A DNA stretch of 64,000 bases from NCBI GenBank assembly GCA_965153455.1, contig OZ234493.1, forward strand, positions 31,548,213-31,612,212, given 5' to 3'. Position numbers and translations under genes: made by a program. Shown piece after piece: positions 28,201 to 40,300 of this stretch. The notes under the pieces are model-generated. The model was not told the DNA's origin and did no database searches. It was given only the letters and a program-made list of their open reading frames with translations. How positions within the stretch are numbered: the stretch's first letter is position 1; each line of letters begins with the position of its first letter. This stretch comes from Sphagnum compactum (lineage: Eukaryota > Bryophyta > Sphagnopsida > Sphagnales).

Positions 28201-31200
28201 GAAAAGAAAAAGAGATGAAAATAAAAGAAGTGGGGGGGGGGGGTTCATGGCCTACTAAATGAGTTAAAACTTGTGAAAAGAAACATCAAATAAAGAAATG
28301 GGTAAGTGGGGTCACGGCTATTTATTTTTACTGCCTCAAGATGGTCACTTTCTAACCACAGTATAAGTAGGGCAACTCCAGTAAGGTGGACACTTTCTGA
28401 CCACTCTAACACCCTTGTGGGTGGTCACTTTCTTCAACCAAAGTAGGCTAAGTAGGGCTACATCCTTGAATTGAATTGAATTAAGATATATTGAACGGAA
28501 TTTAAATTCAAATAAATTCCATTTCAATTTAAATTTAAAAAATTTAATTCAGATTAAATTAAATTAAATTAAATTAAAATAAAATAAAATTCAGCTGGGA
28601 AAAAAAAGATTGAGATGAAAATTGATGGAAAAGATATATAGAAAATCTAGCTCATGAATTTCTCCCTTTCTAATCACAGTGTAACTAGGGTAACCATCGG
28701 TTGAGGTGATCGGTTTCCGACCTTTGGAAGCAAGGGTTTCCGACTGATTCATCTTCCCTTGGAGTCATTTTGGGGAAGCAGAACGGGTTGTCATGTGTCA
28801 TAATTTCGGATCATCATTAATAATAATAATGAACGACGGAGATCAATATTTTGAAAAAAAAAATTATGTCAAAATTTTTTCGTAATGTCACCACAACATT
28901 ATGTTCATCCTCCTCAAAATTACGTCAAAATTATGGCGATTCATCCTCCTCGAAGTCGTTCTACGAGGCAAAATGGGCACTTGTGCCGCCAATTCATCCT
29001 CGCCTGGTGTCATCGTTTTAAGCAGAATGGGCACTTGTGCCGATTCTGTCACACACCTGAAATTTTATTTTTTTTGTCATCTGTCCGTTTTAAAATGTCA
29101 GTGAAAGGGCCACAAATACTCAATTCTCTGGTACCTTTAAAAGCCAGGGGCCAGTAAGAATCAGTAGCACGGCCACTTACCCATAACTTTTTTTTATTTT
29201 TTATTTTTGGTTTTGTTTGGGGGGGGGGGTTTCCGAGAACTACTTATTTTTAATGTTTTTTGGCCTTTCGGGCCCAAGTCTGTGGGGTCACACACACTTG
29301 AGGACCAGAGTGAACCAACAGCCACAAGCATGCAAACGCAGAATGGATGGATGGATGGATGATGGGTGGATAGAAAACACTTTTCCATAAGGTTTCATTT
29401 CTCTAACTAACTAACTAACCATGGTGGTTAGATCAGTGTTTGTTTTAATCACCTTCCTATTGGCAACCCACTAGCCCCTTTACCTATGTATTTACTATTT
29501 ACTAATGGGGCCCTTGTGTCATTGGCCCAAGTATATTATTAAATCTCATATAAAATAATTCATCCCAATATTTAATCTAGTTGAAGTGGGCTTAATTTCC
29601 AAAAGTTTGGAGTATTAAAAAAAAAAAACATAAAAATCTTGAACTTTTTGGGCTCTAGGAATTGCTATGCACTACCAACAATGAAACGATTAAAAAGAAA
29701 TGGAAATTAAGTTCCCATTTGAATGAATATATTGAATGACATTGCATTCAACTTGAATATAATGTATATTGAATTCAAATCCCATTGAAATATTGAGAGT
29801 TCAAATTTACTATAGTGAATCCACATTGAACAAAATTTATATTTAAATTCAATTTGAAAATTTGGAATTTCATTGAATTGAATTTGCATCATTTTGTGAC
29901 TACCGTGTGAGAAAAAAGACCTAGCTCCAAAAAGACACATAGTAGTATCCAAAAAAAAATTACATTATTCCATTCCATGTGCAAAATAGATTCTAAATCA
30001 AAATCTATTTTGGCAAAATTGAAATAATATGAGACGTTATCGGGTTTAGTGAGTTGTGGGGTTCATCCACAATCGAGTCATTAATAAATAAATAATTAAA
30101 TTAGCCACATCTAGAACTAGGCACTTCCTAGCTCGCCACTTATAGTAGGTAATTTTGTAAAAAAAATGTTATAGCCAACCTACTAGGATAGTCGCCATTT
30201 AATGCTAATTAATAATGCTAGGAATCCTCGCCAGTGGACCCACTTGAGGAATTAAAATTTAAAAAAAAAATGTATCATGAAAAATTGATTGACATTTTCA
30301 TTTATTTTGAAAATGTCAAAATATTATAATAGCACAAGCAAAAAAGCTTCAAAAAGTGTTATGTTAACAATATGCCAAAATACATTTTTTAACAAATGAA
30401 ATAATTATTTGACACATTAGTGCTGAATGTGTTAAGGTATTACAATGATTTTGAAAATAGGAATCCCAAATGATTTCCAAAGTGAGAGCTCCCAAAACCT
30501 ATCATTAGATGTTTCATTATGTTCAATAGGATAAGTGGATTGGTGATTGAACATTTGATGTATTAGAGATGAATTAATTACTCAATTTTGTTCGTTTTCA
30601 CATCCCTAATGTCAAAAGAGAATGTGTAGAGTGCCTATGGACACATTCATAGCTTTTTAAATTGTTAAAAAAGGTTAAGAAACAAGGAAAAATATGGGCC
30701 CCCAAAGTTGAGGGGTCTTAAATTTGAAAAAAAAATCTTCACAATGAATTTTTTATTTGTGCCATTTAAAAAAAAAAAAAAACCCAATGTAATGTGCACA
30801 AAAATAAGGGGAATGTACAAAATGTGTTCCTTTTAGTCTTTGAAGCAATTATTTCATACTTTGTGTTTGAGTAACATTTTTGTGGTTGTTTTCAATTAAA
30901 ATAAAAAAATTGGGAAAATTTTGGAGGAATTTTTTTTTCTAACTATAAAATTCAACTCTCTCTAATTTTGCTAATTTCTGGAGTTAGAAAAAAAACATTG
31001 ACATCAAAAATTTGAAAAAAAAAAAAAAACAACACTAAAAATTCTTAACTGTGTTTGTCACTTAATTTTTTTAAACTAATACCTTAACTCCATGAGCAAT
31101 GGGTAGTGTACTAATACCTATTGAGAGAGATGGCCTAGGTAACCTCTCAGTTACCAGAGAGATAACCTAAGGTTGAGCTTTGAGAGTGACACCATAACCC

Positions 31201-31950
31201 CACCTCTGTTGATGGATGGAAAGTCTTTTGTAAACTTCTTACTTTTTTGATGAACGAAAAGTCACAAATAATGGATGAAAAAAATTCCATGTAACTCTCT
31301 TCTCAATGAATGAGAACCCATCTTCGACATCCAAAATAACTTAATTGTGCGTTGGGGGAGGATGATGGGTCAAGTGTGGTTAACAGATTTTGGAGTGGGT
31401 AGGCTTACCCCCGAAATTTTTAAAAAAAAAAAAAAAAAAACGAAGAAAAAATCTTATGATCCTCCATTGTTGTCAGGAAGCCAAAAAAAAAGAAAAAAGA
31501 AAAAAAAAGGGAAAAAAAAGTGTGCATAAAAATAGGGTCCAAAAAGCGAATAACGGATACCAAAATTTCTTTTGTTTTTTTCTTCTGCGAATCTTTACTT
31601 CCTTCTTCCCTTCCTTCCTTCCTATTTGCCCCCCATTTCACGAGTTGCGCATTTGTGAGCCATTGCGACGACGCGATGCAAATGTTATGATGCAGATTTG
31701 ATTCTCGATTTATGAAGAAGAAGAAGAAGAAGAAGAAAAATGAGTGGAGCAGCAGCAGCATTGACATGTCTCATGTCCAATAAGTAGAGATTGACAAAGA
31801 GCTAACAACAAAAAACGGAAAGATCACAAACAAAGAGAAAGACACAAGAAGTATGCATTTGTTGTTGTTGTTGTTGTTTTAGTATTTGGTTTCGTTGAAA
31901 GCTTTCTTCGCCAAGTGTTTTGTGTTTTGGTTTAAGGAAAAGAAGTAGGC
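28201..31950. other. Intergenic spacer between RPA2 and the LRR gene
   Basis: No gene was recognised. The stretch holds long C and G homopolymers (about 28136-28148, 28232-28241, 29219-29229) and three related GGTCACTTTCT words at 28343, 28387 and 28423. It also has an AATTA-type run at 28552-28590, a GGATG/GGAT run at 29343-29363, a CTAA run at 29402-29419, and many A runs. The last 300 bp carry GAA repeats (31714-31737) and TTG repeats near 31860 that probably belong to the upstream region of the LRR gene. Confidence 0.6.
28970..29045. repeat. 54-bp imperfect direct repeat carrying GGGCACTTGTGCC
   Basis: The near-palindromic word ATGGGCACTTGTGCCG occurs at 28974 and 29028, 54 bp apart. TCATCCTCC-type words between them are also repeated upstream. 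This explains a 90-codon open frame here that shows repeated NGHLCR peptides. Confidence 0.7.
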
Positions 31951-32540
31951 ATTACTTGCATAAATAAGCTGTGGAACTCGTCTTTTACAGTATTGCATTC
32001 ATTTTGCGCAGTTTTTTTTTTTTTTTTTTTGGAAAAGAGTAATAACAGCCACAAGCGCTCCTCTGTGTTTTCGAGGGAGATTTGTTGTGGTTTTCTTTAA
32101 GATTTTGAATTTTTGCTTTTGTCGTCGTCGTCTTTGGCATGGTAGGCAATCAATGTGTGAAGAAAACGTGCAGTCTGAACGCCTTGCTGATGAAGCTTTC
32201 GGTGGTATTGTTACGGTTTTTCTGAGTGTTCATTATGCCTTTCGTCCCTGGCTTCTTGTTTCCTTCTTCTTCTTCTTCTTCTTGCATGCAGCGAAAAATT
32301 CGGGCGCGCGAGCGACAGCAATCATCATATTGGCGAAGGACAGAAGAGTCTCGGAGATCGGAGTTAGGCGGGGGAAGTAAATGAAGTTATGGAACTGAGG
32401 AAGTTCCTTGTACTGGTAGATGTACATCGACCACCACCGTCTTCACGATGCTGCTGCAATAATGACACCGGGAAGAAGTTGGAGAGAACAAACAGAAGAA
32501 GAAGAAGAAGACGACGACTGGTATCTTCTCACAAACGCAA
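31951..32540 (+). promoter_or_regulatory. Leader and promoter of the LRR receptor-like gene, with uORFs
   Basis: A TATA-like CATAAATAAG lies at about 31959-31968. A strong pyrimidine-tract acceptor (TTC repeats then GCATGCAG ending at 32291) and a possible donor at about 32143 suggest a 5'-UTR intron. Upstream ATGs include 32087 (97 codons, which would be broken by that intron), 32381 (a 5-codon frame) and 32420 (106 codons, overlapping the main start in another frame). If the leader is transcribed as drawn, these would reduce translation of the main frame. All of this is inference from sequence. Confidence 0.4.
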
Positions 32541-35500
32541 ATGCTCTTCTTCTCCTTCTTCTTGTCAATCATGACAGGACGCCGGACAACAACATGCTCG
32601 AGACGCCGGCAAGAAACCTCCTTGCTTTTGCTGCATCATTTTCCTTCAGTCATTTCTGTTTTCGCAGTGTTATTATTACTATCTTCTTCTTCGAACTTGG
32701 AGTCATCGTCATGTGTGGGAGCAGTTTCTGTAAACACTAGTAGTAGTAGTGAAGAAGTGTCTGCTCTTCTCGCCTTCAAAGCAGCGGTCACGGATCCTCT
32801 AGGCGTATTGAGCTCCTGGAATAGTTCTTCAGAGTCCAATCCTTGCAACTGGTACGGGATTACCTGTGACAACACTCTGCATGTCAACAAGGTTTTGATC
32901 GAGGATGCGGAGCTCTCAGGCCCAATCTCCCCTCAGCTTGCTAATCTCACACACTTGCGGTACCTTGTGCTTTCCCAGAATCAGTTCTCAGGTTTCGTCC
33001 CTCCTGAGCTTTCACAGATCGGTGAGTGATGTGTGCCCTATTTTGCAAATCTCTTTTGAGCATTTTTCTATTTTTTGTGTCTTTCACAATTTTGACTGCC
33101 ATCCAATTGGTTTGAGAGAGAGAGAGAGAGAAATAGCTTGTTTGTTGTCAATTAGGGTTTGCTTATCCTTGACCCTTTGAACAGGTACTCTCTGGAAGCT
33201 GAACTTGAGTCGGAATGCCATTTCTGGGAGCATCCCAGATGCCTTGGGTAACTTGTCGAACTTGCGCATGTTGGATTTGTCAATGAATGGTCTCTCTGGA
33301 TCAATCCCTTCATCACTTTTCCAATACTGTGATCGATTACGATTTGTATCTCTTGCAGCCAACCGGATCTCTGGCTCCATTCCCTCAGCACTTGGTAGTT
33401 GCTTCCGGCTCACTGGCTTTAATTTCTCATTGAATGAGTTGGAAGACTCTATACCAGAGGAGCTTGGAAGCCTCGTATTACTCACATTCCTCGATCTTCA
33501 CAGTAACATGTTGATGGGACCAATTCCTTCCTGGCTCACCCTTCTCTCGAATGTCACTTACGTGGACTTAAGCAACAATAACTTGAGTGGTGGCATCCCT
33601 TCAATGATTGGTGCAATGCATTCTCTTAATGTGTTGAAGCTTAGCAACAATCCAATTGCTGGGGCAATCCCTTCGTCAATCGGACAGTTGGGTTCCTTGC
33701 AGGTGCTTCTCTTTGTAAACATGAGTCTTGAAGGAAATATACCACCTGCCATAGGCAACTGCACTTCATTGCTGACCTTGTAAGTTTCAATCGTTCTTTC
33801 CCTTGGTCTCACTTCTAGACAAACCACATCCTTACATCTTCATTGAACCATTAGTGCCTACTGCCATATCAAGTTGTGACTGGCAATCAACAATGTATTT
33901 CAGGTTCAATTCAGGGGGATGCATGGCTTCTTTGAAATAGCGCAAAGATGCAAATTTTCCTGTCTATATACTAAAGACTTTTTCCAAGCTTTGCTGATGC
34001 AGGGACCTTGCTGTTAACAATCTCAGTGGCAACATACCTGCAGCACTTGGTGATATTGTGAATCTGGCAGAACTCTTCCTTGAGTATAATAGACTGAATG
34101 GGAGCATTTCAGAAGCTCTTGAAAATCTGCAACATCTAACATCTTTCAATGTTTCATACAACAATCTCTCTGGACGCATTCCAATGTTAAATGCATTGAG
34201 CAAGTTTGGTGCATCATCATACTTGGGAAATCCTGGTTTGTGTGGTCCACCATTGAACACCCCTTGTGAAGCAGAGCCCACGCCAGCCCCTGTTGTCAAT
34301 ACAACTCATCGGTTGTTAAGCCCATCAGCAATCATTGCTATAGCAGCTGCAGGGGCTATTGCCATTGGTGTTATTGCCATCACGTTGCTGAGTATTTGGC
34401 AACTGAAACGACAGAAGCGGGTGAAGACAGAGCTGTTGGTGTATGAAAGCACACCTCCCTCACCTGACCTGAGCCCCATTGTGGGTAAGCTGGTTCTTTT
34501 CAACAAGGTTCTTCCTTCAAGATATGAGGATTGGGAAATGGGATCAAAAGCCCTTATGGACAAAGAGTGTGTTATTGGTCGAGGATCCATTGGCACGGTT
34601 TACAGGGCCACTTTTGATGGTGGGCTGTCAGTTGCTGTGAAGAAGCTGGAAACATTTGGGCGGATAAAGAACCCAGAAGAGTTTGAGTCAGAGATGAACA
34701 ACCTAGGAGATGTGAGGCACCAAAACCTGGTCATCTTACAAGGCTATTACTGGTCATCTACAATGCAGCTTATGCTCTTTGATTACATTCCTAATGGGAC
34801 ACTGGCTTCCCACATACATGGCCCTCACACATCACAAACAACCCTCTTCTGGTCACGTCGACTCCATATCGCACTTGGGATTGCACGGGGCTTGGGATAT
34901 CTTCACCATGACTTCAGGTCAGTAAACCATGTGTTTTTTTTCCTCCAACATCCACCTAATTCTTTGAATCCTTTCTCCTAGTTCTTTCTTTGCTTTTGAA
35001 GCAACTTCTTAACTTCATCATGGTTGTTCTGTTTCCCAATGTGGCTACTGGAAATTCATGTTATTTCTTTGAAATAATGGGATGCAGGTCACGAATTGTG
35101 CATTTCAATCTCTCTTCAGCTAACATCCTTCTGGATGAAAATTTTGAGCCTAAGATCAGTGACTATGGGCTGGGAAAGTTTCTGCCAATGCTTGAGAACT
35201 ATGCATCCATCCAGAAGTTCCGGATGATGCAAGGCTATGTTGCCCCTGAGCTTGGAGGACCAGGTCTTCAACATCCCGAAAAGTGTGATGTGTACAGTTA
35301 TGGAGTGGTACTGCTTGAACTAGTCACAGGTCAGCATCCTGTTGAGGATGTTGATGGGGGCATGAATATGTTGGGAGAGTTTGTAAGAACTAAGCTGGAA
35401 CAGGGAAGAGGAGCTGATTGCATTGACCCAAAGCTCACTAACTTTCCTGAGAATGAGGTCATTCAAGTGCTAAAATTGGCTCTTATCTGCACTGCCCAGG

Positions 35501-35878
35501 TGTGTGCCAATATTTTTGTACTCTGTGCTTGTATGTTGGGCTAGTTATGGATGTAGCATCTCACAACAGTTTGGTGATTATTTTTTCCTCTGGTATGCTT
35601 CTTGACAGTCTACAAAGTTAAAGCTGAATAAAGCACATAAAGGCAAAGGTCTTCAAGGATATGTTGTCACGAGTCTGATTACTTCATATATTTTGGGAGT
35701 ATGTAGTAGCTATTCCACAGTTTGCATGAACTAAAGTTAGTGCGACATTCTTGATCATCCTAACTTCTATGGAAGTGTGCAGGTGCCTGCAAAGCGGCCA
35801 AGTATGGCTGAAGCAGTGCAGGTTCTTGAATCAATCAGGCCTTCAAGATCATGGGGTTCTCGGAGTTCCTCTCCATAG
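32541..35878 (+). CDS. LRR receptor-like protein with a probable pseudokinase domain
   Basis: Exons: 32541-33021, 33185-33779, 34003-34917, 35088-35499, 35783-35878; 2499 bp, 832 aa, frame kept throughout. The start may instead be the in-frame ATG at 32571. In order: a hydrophobic signal segment; an N-terminal LRR cap with CNWYGITCD; a leucine-rich repeat array (LSGSIPSSL, LDLHSNMLMGPIPSW and similar) to about residue 440; PGLCGPP; a membrane helix at about 467-490; then a kinase-like domain. That domain has a glycine loop (GRGSIGTVY, from residue 551) and the AVKK lysine (about 572). The catalytic HRD is HFN (669-671), the following lysine is Ser, and DFG is DYG (689). The APE region is intact as VAPELGG. 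The layout matches the Arabidopsis At1g12460/At1g62950 type, as I remember it, in which the catalytic Asp is also lost. It is probably a plasma-membrane receptor that signals through partners. Confidence 0.93.
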
Positions 35879-37366
35879 TGCGGGGATTCCCTCTCGATGA
35901 TATATATGAGGGCATTCCCCATTTTTGCCAATTCCCAATACATTGCCTGAGATGCACTCTAATGATAATCCTGCACCGAAGGATCAATACATATGTCAAT
36001 CTTTTGTGGGGCAGGTTCAGTTATGGCATTCCCTATTTCTGCCAATTCCCAACAGGACTTTCGACCAGCATTTTGGGGAAGGTTTTGTGCAGACTGTCAC
36101 ACTGTGTATGCTTCCATTGTGAAGCAGTTATTATCTAGGTTGTACACCATTGAGCAATACTTTTCTCAGCTAGAAGCGTGATCCACCAAAGTACTCCCAC
36201 AGCATTACCGTTTTCTTACACAACAAAAGTGCTCTAGGCAGGTGATACTCTTGTCATCCCTCCATTCTTTTGAGGATCATTATCGTCTCACAGTTTCCTG
36301 AAGAGAAACGAGTCCCCACTAGGTTTTGACAGGTTTATAAGTAATGTCTTCACTTGGGGCCCTCTGTTTCTGTCAGAGTTGGCTTCTCTCTTTTAATTAC
36401 CTTTCAGAGTGTAAGCTCTCTGTAATATCTGTCTCCAGTATATGATGCTGTTGCAATTGTTTCCAGATTAGTTTTTGTGGCGAGACTAGACGACTTGGTG
36501 GCATCTGCCACTAGTGAAAGATGTTGTGCTTGAATGGCTTTGTTAGGTGGCACAACAATGGCCATAGGTTTTGTCATGTTCTTCATTTGATAATGCTCAT
36601 CAACCTGATTCAATGACAGACCCAGCAATAGCTGACAAGCTGCTGGTTTGTTGCTTTCTGATAGTCCTGTTGTGCTGATGATGATGCTAATGGGCAACGG
36701 ATGTGGTGACTAGACAATTGCAGGTATAGGGGGCAGGACAAGCTTCTTACCCAACTCACAGTTATTTCTGACTCAAGAGGCTGCTTGTGTCAATGACCAA
36801 AATGGAGGGGAGGCGACAGGATGGACATTATCTTCCCTGCCTGAAATTATGCTCTGGTACATAATCTTGCACAAATCAAAGTCATTATATTTATTAGTAG
36901 AGCCTTCAATTGCTTTGAACTGTTTTGGGAGCATGTATTTGGCTAGCATATGTGCTCCTTGCTACTACAATTGTTAATCCCATTTACCCATTTTCAATGT
37001 TCCCACATGATTGTTTTGAAGAATGTGAAAAACTGGTTCCTTCTCGTGCTGCTCTTGATCGAAAACAAGATCTCAGAAGGTTCACAATCAGTTTTACAAA
37101 GTTGTGCACATATGAAATCTCTAAAACATTGTAAAATTTATTACATGTTTTGTTCCTACTTCACTTGAGAATATTGAAATAACAAATGCATCAATCGTGA
37201 ACCTTTTGTAGATGATTTGAAGCCATCTCCTGATTACACCAAAATTCCTGGCTGAGAGTGTAATTTTGGAATTGCAGAAGATGGGATGGATGTATTTATG
37301 TTATCTAATATAATACCGTTGACTATTGTACAAAAGTCTAGAAAGACTCCTCAATTTGCATTTCAC
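35879..37366. other. Region between two convergent genes (3'-UTRs)
   Basis: This holds the 3' ends of the plus-strand LRR gene and the minus-strand USP kinase gene. A direct repeat of about 28 bp, beginning GGCATTCCC.ATTT.TGCC, occurs at 35911 and 36025, just after the LRR stop. No further coding exon was found. Short open frames here have no family features. Confidence 0.6.
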
Positions 37367-40300
37367 TTAATCCTGAAAACTAGAGGACCGAGAGAAACGA
37401 TCTTCCAAATAGTGTTCCAAGAACATGTTAGAATGAGTTAGATCTGTGCTGCCTTGTGATGTAACATCTTCTTCATCTACTCCAAGCATAGCCAATGCCA
37501 TGTATGTTTGCATGTCTCCCTCCTCACCACCCTTGTCACTCAACGTGCATCCCACTTCATCAAGATCGAAGGACGCTTTTGCCTCATGCCTTTGAAGAAT
37601 TGAAAGAGCCTCACTCCGATCACCATGAAGCATTTTCAACACCTGAATTATTCCAAATTCACTCACAACATAAGTTCCATGCAATAATAATAACACACGA
37701 AGCACTCACAATTAAGAGAAGAGCATTGTGCACATTAATCACATAAGTTGTTAATAACTTGGGGAATTAAGAAGAGGAGGGAGGGAGGGAGGAATGGGGT
37801 TTTAACATACTTGTCTCATGCTTGGTCGGCGAGGAGCGGATGGTTGAACACATAATGAAGCTGCGAATACCATGTTCTCCATTTCATTCAAATCATATAA
37901 CATGCGCACTTGCAACCGTGGATCCACCAACTTCTCCAAATTTCTCTTCTCCAACAATGGTCTAGCCTATATTATTCCCAAGAATAACAGAAATTCACAA
38001 AATGATCAAATTAAAATTCCCCAAAAATCATCACCACAAATTGGATTTGAAATTAGTCAAACAAAAAAAAAAAAGGATTGTAAAGAGCAGCAATGTTGAA
38101 GTCGCCTAAAATTTGATGAGGATGCTTGAGGTGTCCATAATATCCATAAATAAAAGATTAGAAACTTGATGTGAAATAAAAATGAGTCTAAACCCTAAAC
38201 CCTAAAATTTGATGATTTTTGTGCGGGGTGGGGTGAGAAAGATTTTTACCCAAGTGACAAGATTTTCTTGGCCTTTAGGCCTGGAATTGTCGATAGGAGT
38301 ACGGCCTGTGATGAGCTCGAGAAGCACCACACCAAAGGAGTACACATCTGTTTTGTTGTTGATTTTGCCATACATGAAATACTCGGGTGCCAAGTACCTG
38401 CCAAAAACCCTAAACCCCTCTGCTCACAATACTGATACTTGGGTCCACTTGCAAAAACCACCCAGGATTGTGTGTGACCACATTCCTTAAGCAATAGTCC
38501 CATTTGTAAACCCTAAACCAACCTGGTCTTACATACTAGTGAACCAATGGCCACGAGCGCACATCATCCATTTGAAAGCCTGTTATTACACAGTCATGGA
38601 TGGATGAACCCCAACTGAGTTGATGTCGGGTTTCACCTTGGTAACCTATCACGTAAGAAGTAGGTCTGTTGGTGGGTACGAGGATACTAGGGTTAAGGGC
38701 TACTAGGTCTGTAAGTAGATACATGTAGATGGTTCATACATAGGGTTAAGGGCTACTAGGTCCGTAAAATTTTCTCACAAGTTGGAATTTTTTTTAGCAT
38801 GAGAGTAATTTCCTAGTGTAGAAAGAAAAGATGAAGAAGGAATTGACTACCCAAAAGTGCCAAACACGTCGTTACATGGGATGTGTGGTGCATTTGTGGG
38901 ACCCCATTTTGCCAATCCAAAATCTGACAACTGCAAAAAATTCCCACCTCAAAACCTTCAGATTATAAGAAACACTTACTTGTGGGCAAGAAATCAAATA
39001 TGCAAAGAGTTTAGTGAGGGGCAAAGGGGGGCAGGTTTAGGGTTTAGGGTCGAGTCTCATCTTTGGTGTAATGAGATTCAAGAGCCATGACATGAGTATG
39101 AGGCAGCATCTAGGAGCACATAACAAATTGCAGTTTTCTCATGCTTACGATGTTCAATGGAAAGTAAGCTTCTCATGTGGGTCAGTCCAATTAAGGGTTT
39201 GCACATAGGCGCACACTCAACGTCAAGTGGTAGATGCAATGCATCAATCAATTAGAAGGGACATTGTAGCTGACATTTACCCGTGGCTCAAAGTTTGCGG
39301 TGAGAAGGACATTGGATGGCTTCACATCTCTATGGATGACAGGGCGTCGGCAGCCATTCTGAAGATAATCCAATGCTTCTGCGACACCTAGTGCCACTCG
39401 GTATCGTATCCTCCATGCCAACACCCGCTTGTCATCACCTGCTTGTCCATGAAGCAAAAAACACATGCTGTTTTCACAAAGGAGTGTTCAGGAAACTCAC
39501 GCTACAAGTACTCTAGTAATACATTACGAGTATATATGAAATAAGTTCATTTCCAACCCCTAAACCCTTAAACCCTAAAACCTGAAATCCTAAACCCTAG
39601 TTGAGGATCTGTTGTGTGAATCCAGAAGCATAATTTATTATGTGCAGTGATCCAGAAGCATTATTAAACTCTCACTCTCACTCTCACTTCTAAGCTCCCA
39701 GTTTATGAAACCCAAACTTGCTAAATTAATTATTATGGACTTTTGTGTTATAGACTTACCGTGGAGATGATCATCCAGACTCCCTTGTGGCACATAGTCA
39801 TATACAAGTGCCATGTGTGGAGTATCAGCACAGTAGCCAAGCAGCGTCACTATATTAACATGTGATAGATTGCATGTGATTTGGATGTCGGTTAGAAGCT
39901 CCTCTTCAGCTTGATGGCCTCCTCCTTGGTTTAAGCATTTGACTGCTACTAGCTTGCCATCTGGAGTCTTACCTTTGTAAACTTGGCTGGCTCCTCCTCT
40001 TCCTATTATGTTGCCTGCAACATTCCAACCCGCCCCCCATCATTTCTCATCAACATTTCCACATCTTGAAAATGCACCCAAATCCTTAGCACCTCGTCAT
40101 TTCATGGCTTTGACAGAAGCATGGTATTGCCTCAAGCAATACCCAGCCTAGTATGGTCCTTGCTACTGGTGTTGTTGATACCAATGTTGATGATGTCAGG
40201 CGCAGGCATATACACCAGACCAAAATTGGACTAGGCACTACTGTGGTGAAAAGTTCATCACAAATGGGAATTCAAGCAATCAAAGGAGAAAACATGATTT

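Noticed and set aside
28885-29157. 90-codon frame with repeated NGHLCR peptides resembling a Cys/His motif
   Set aside because: The repetition comes from a 54-bp direct repeat in the DNA. Cys/His spacing does not match a zinc-finger family.
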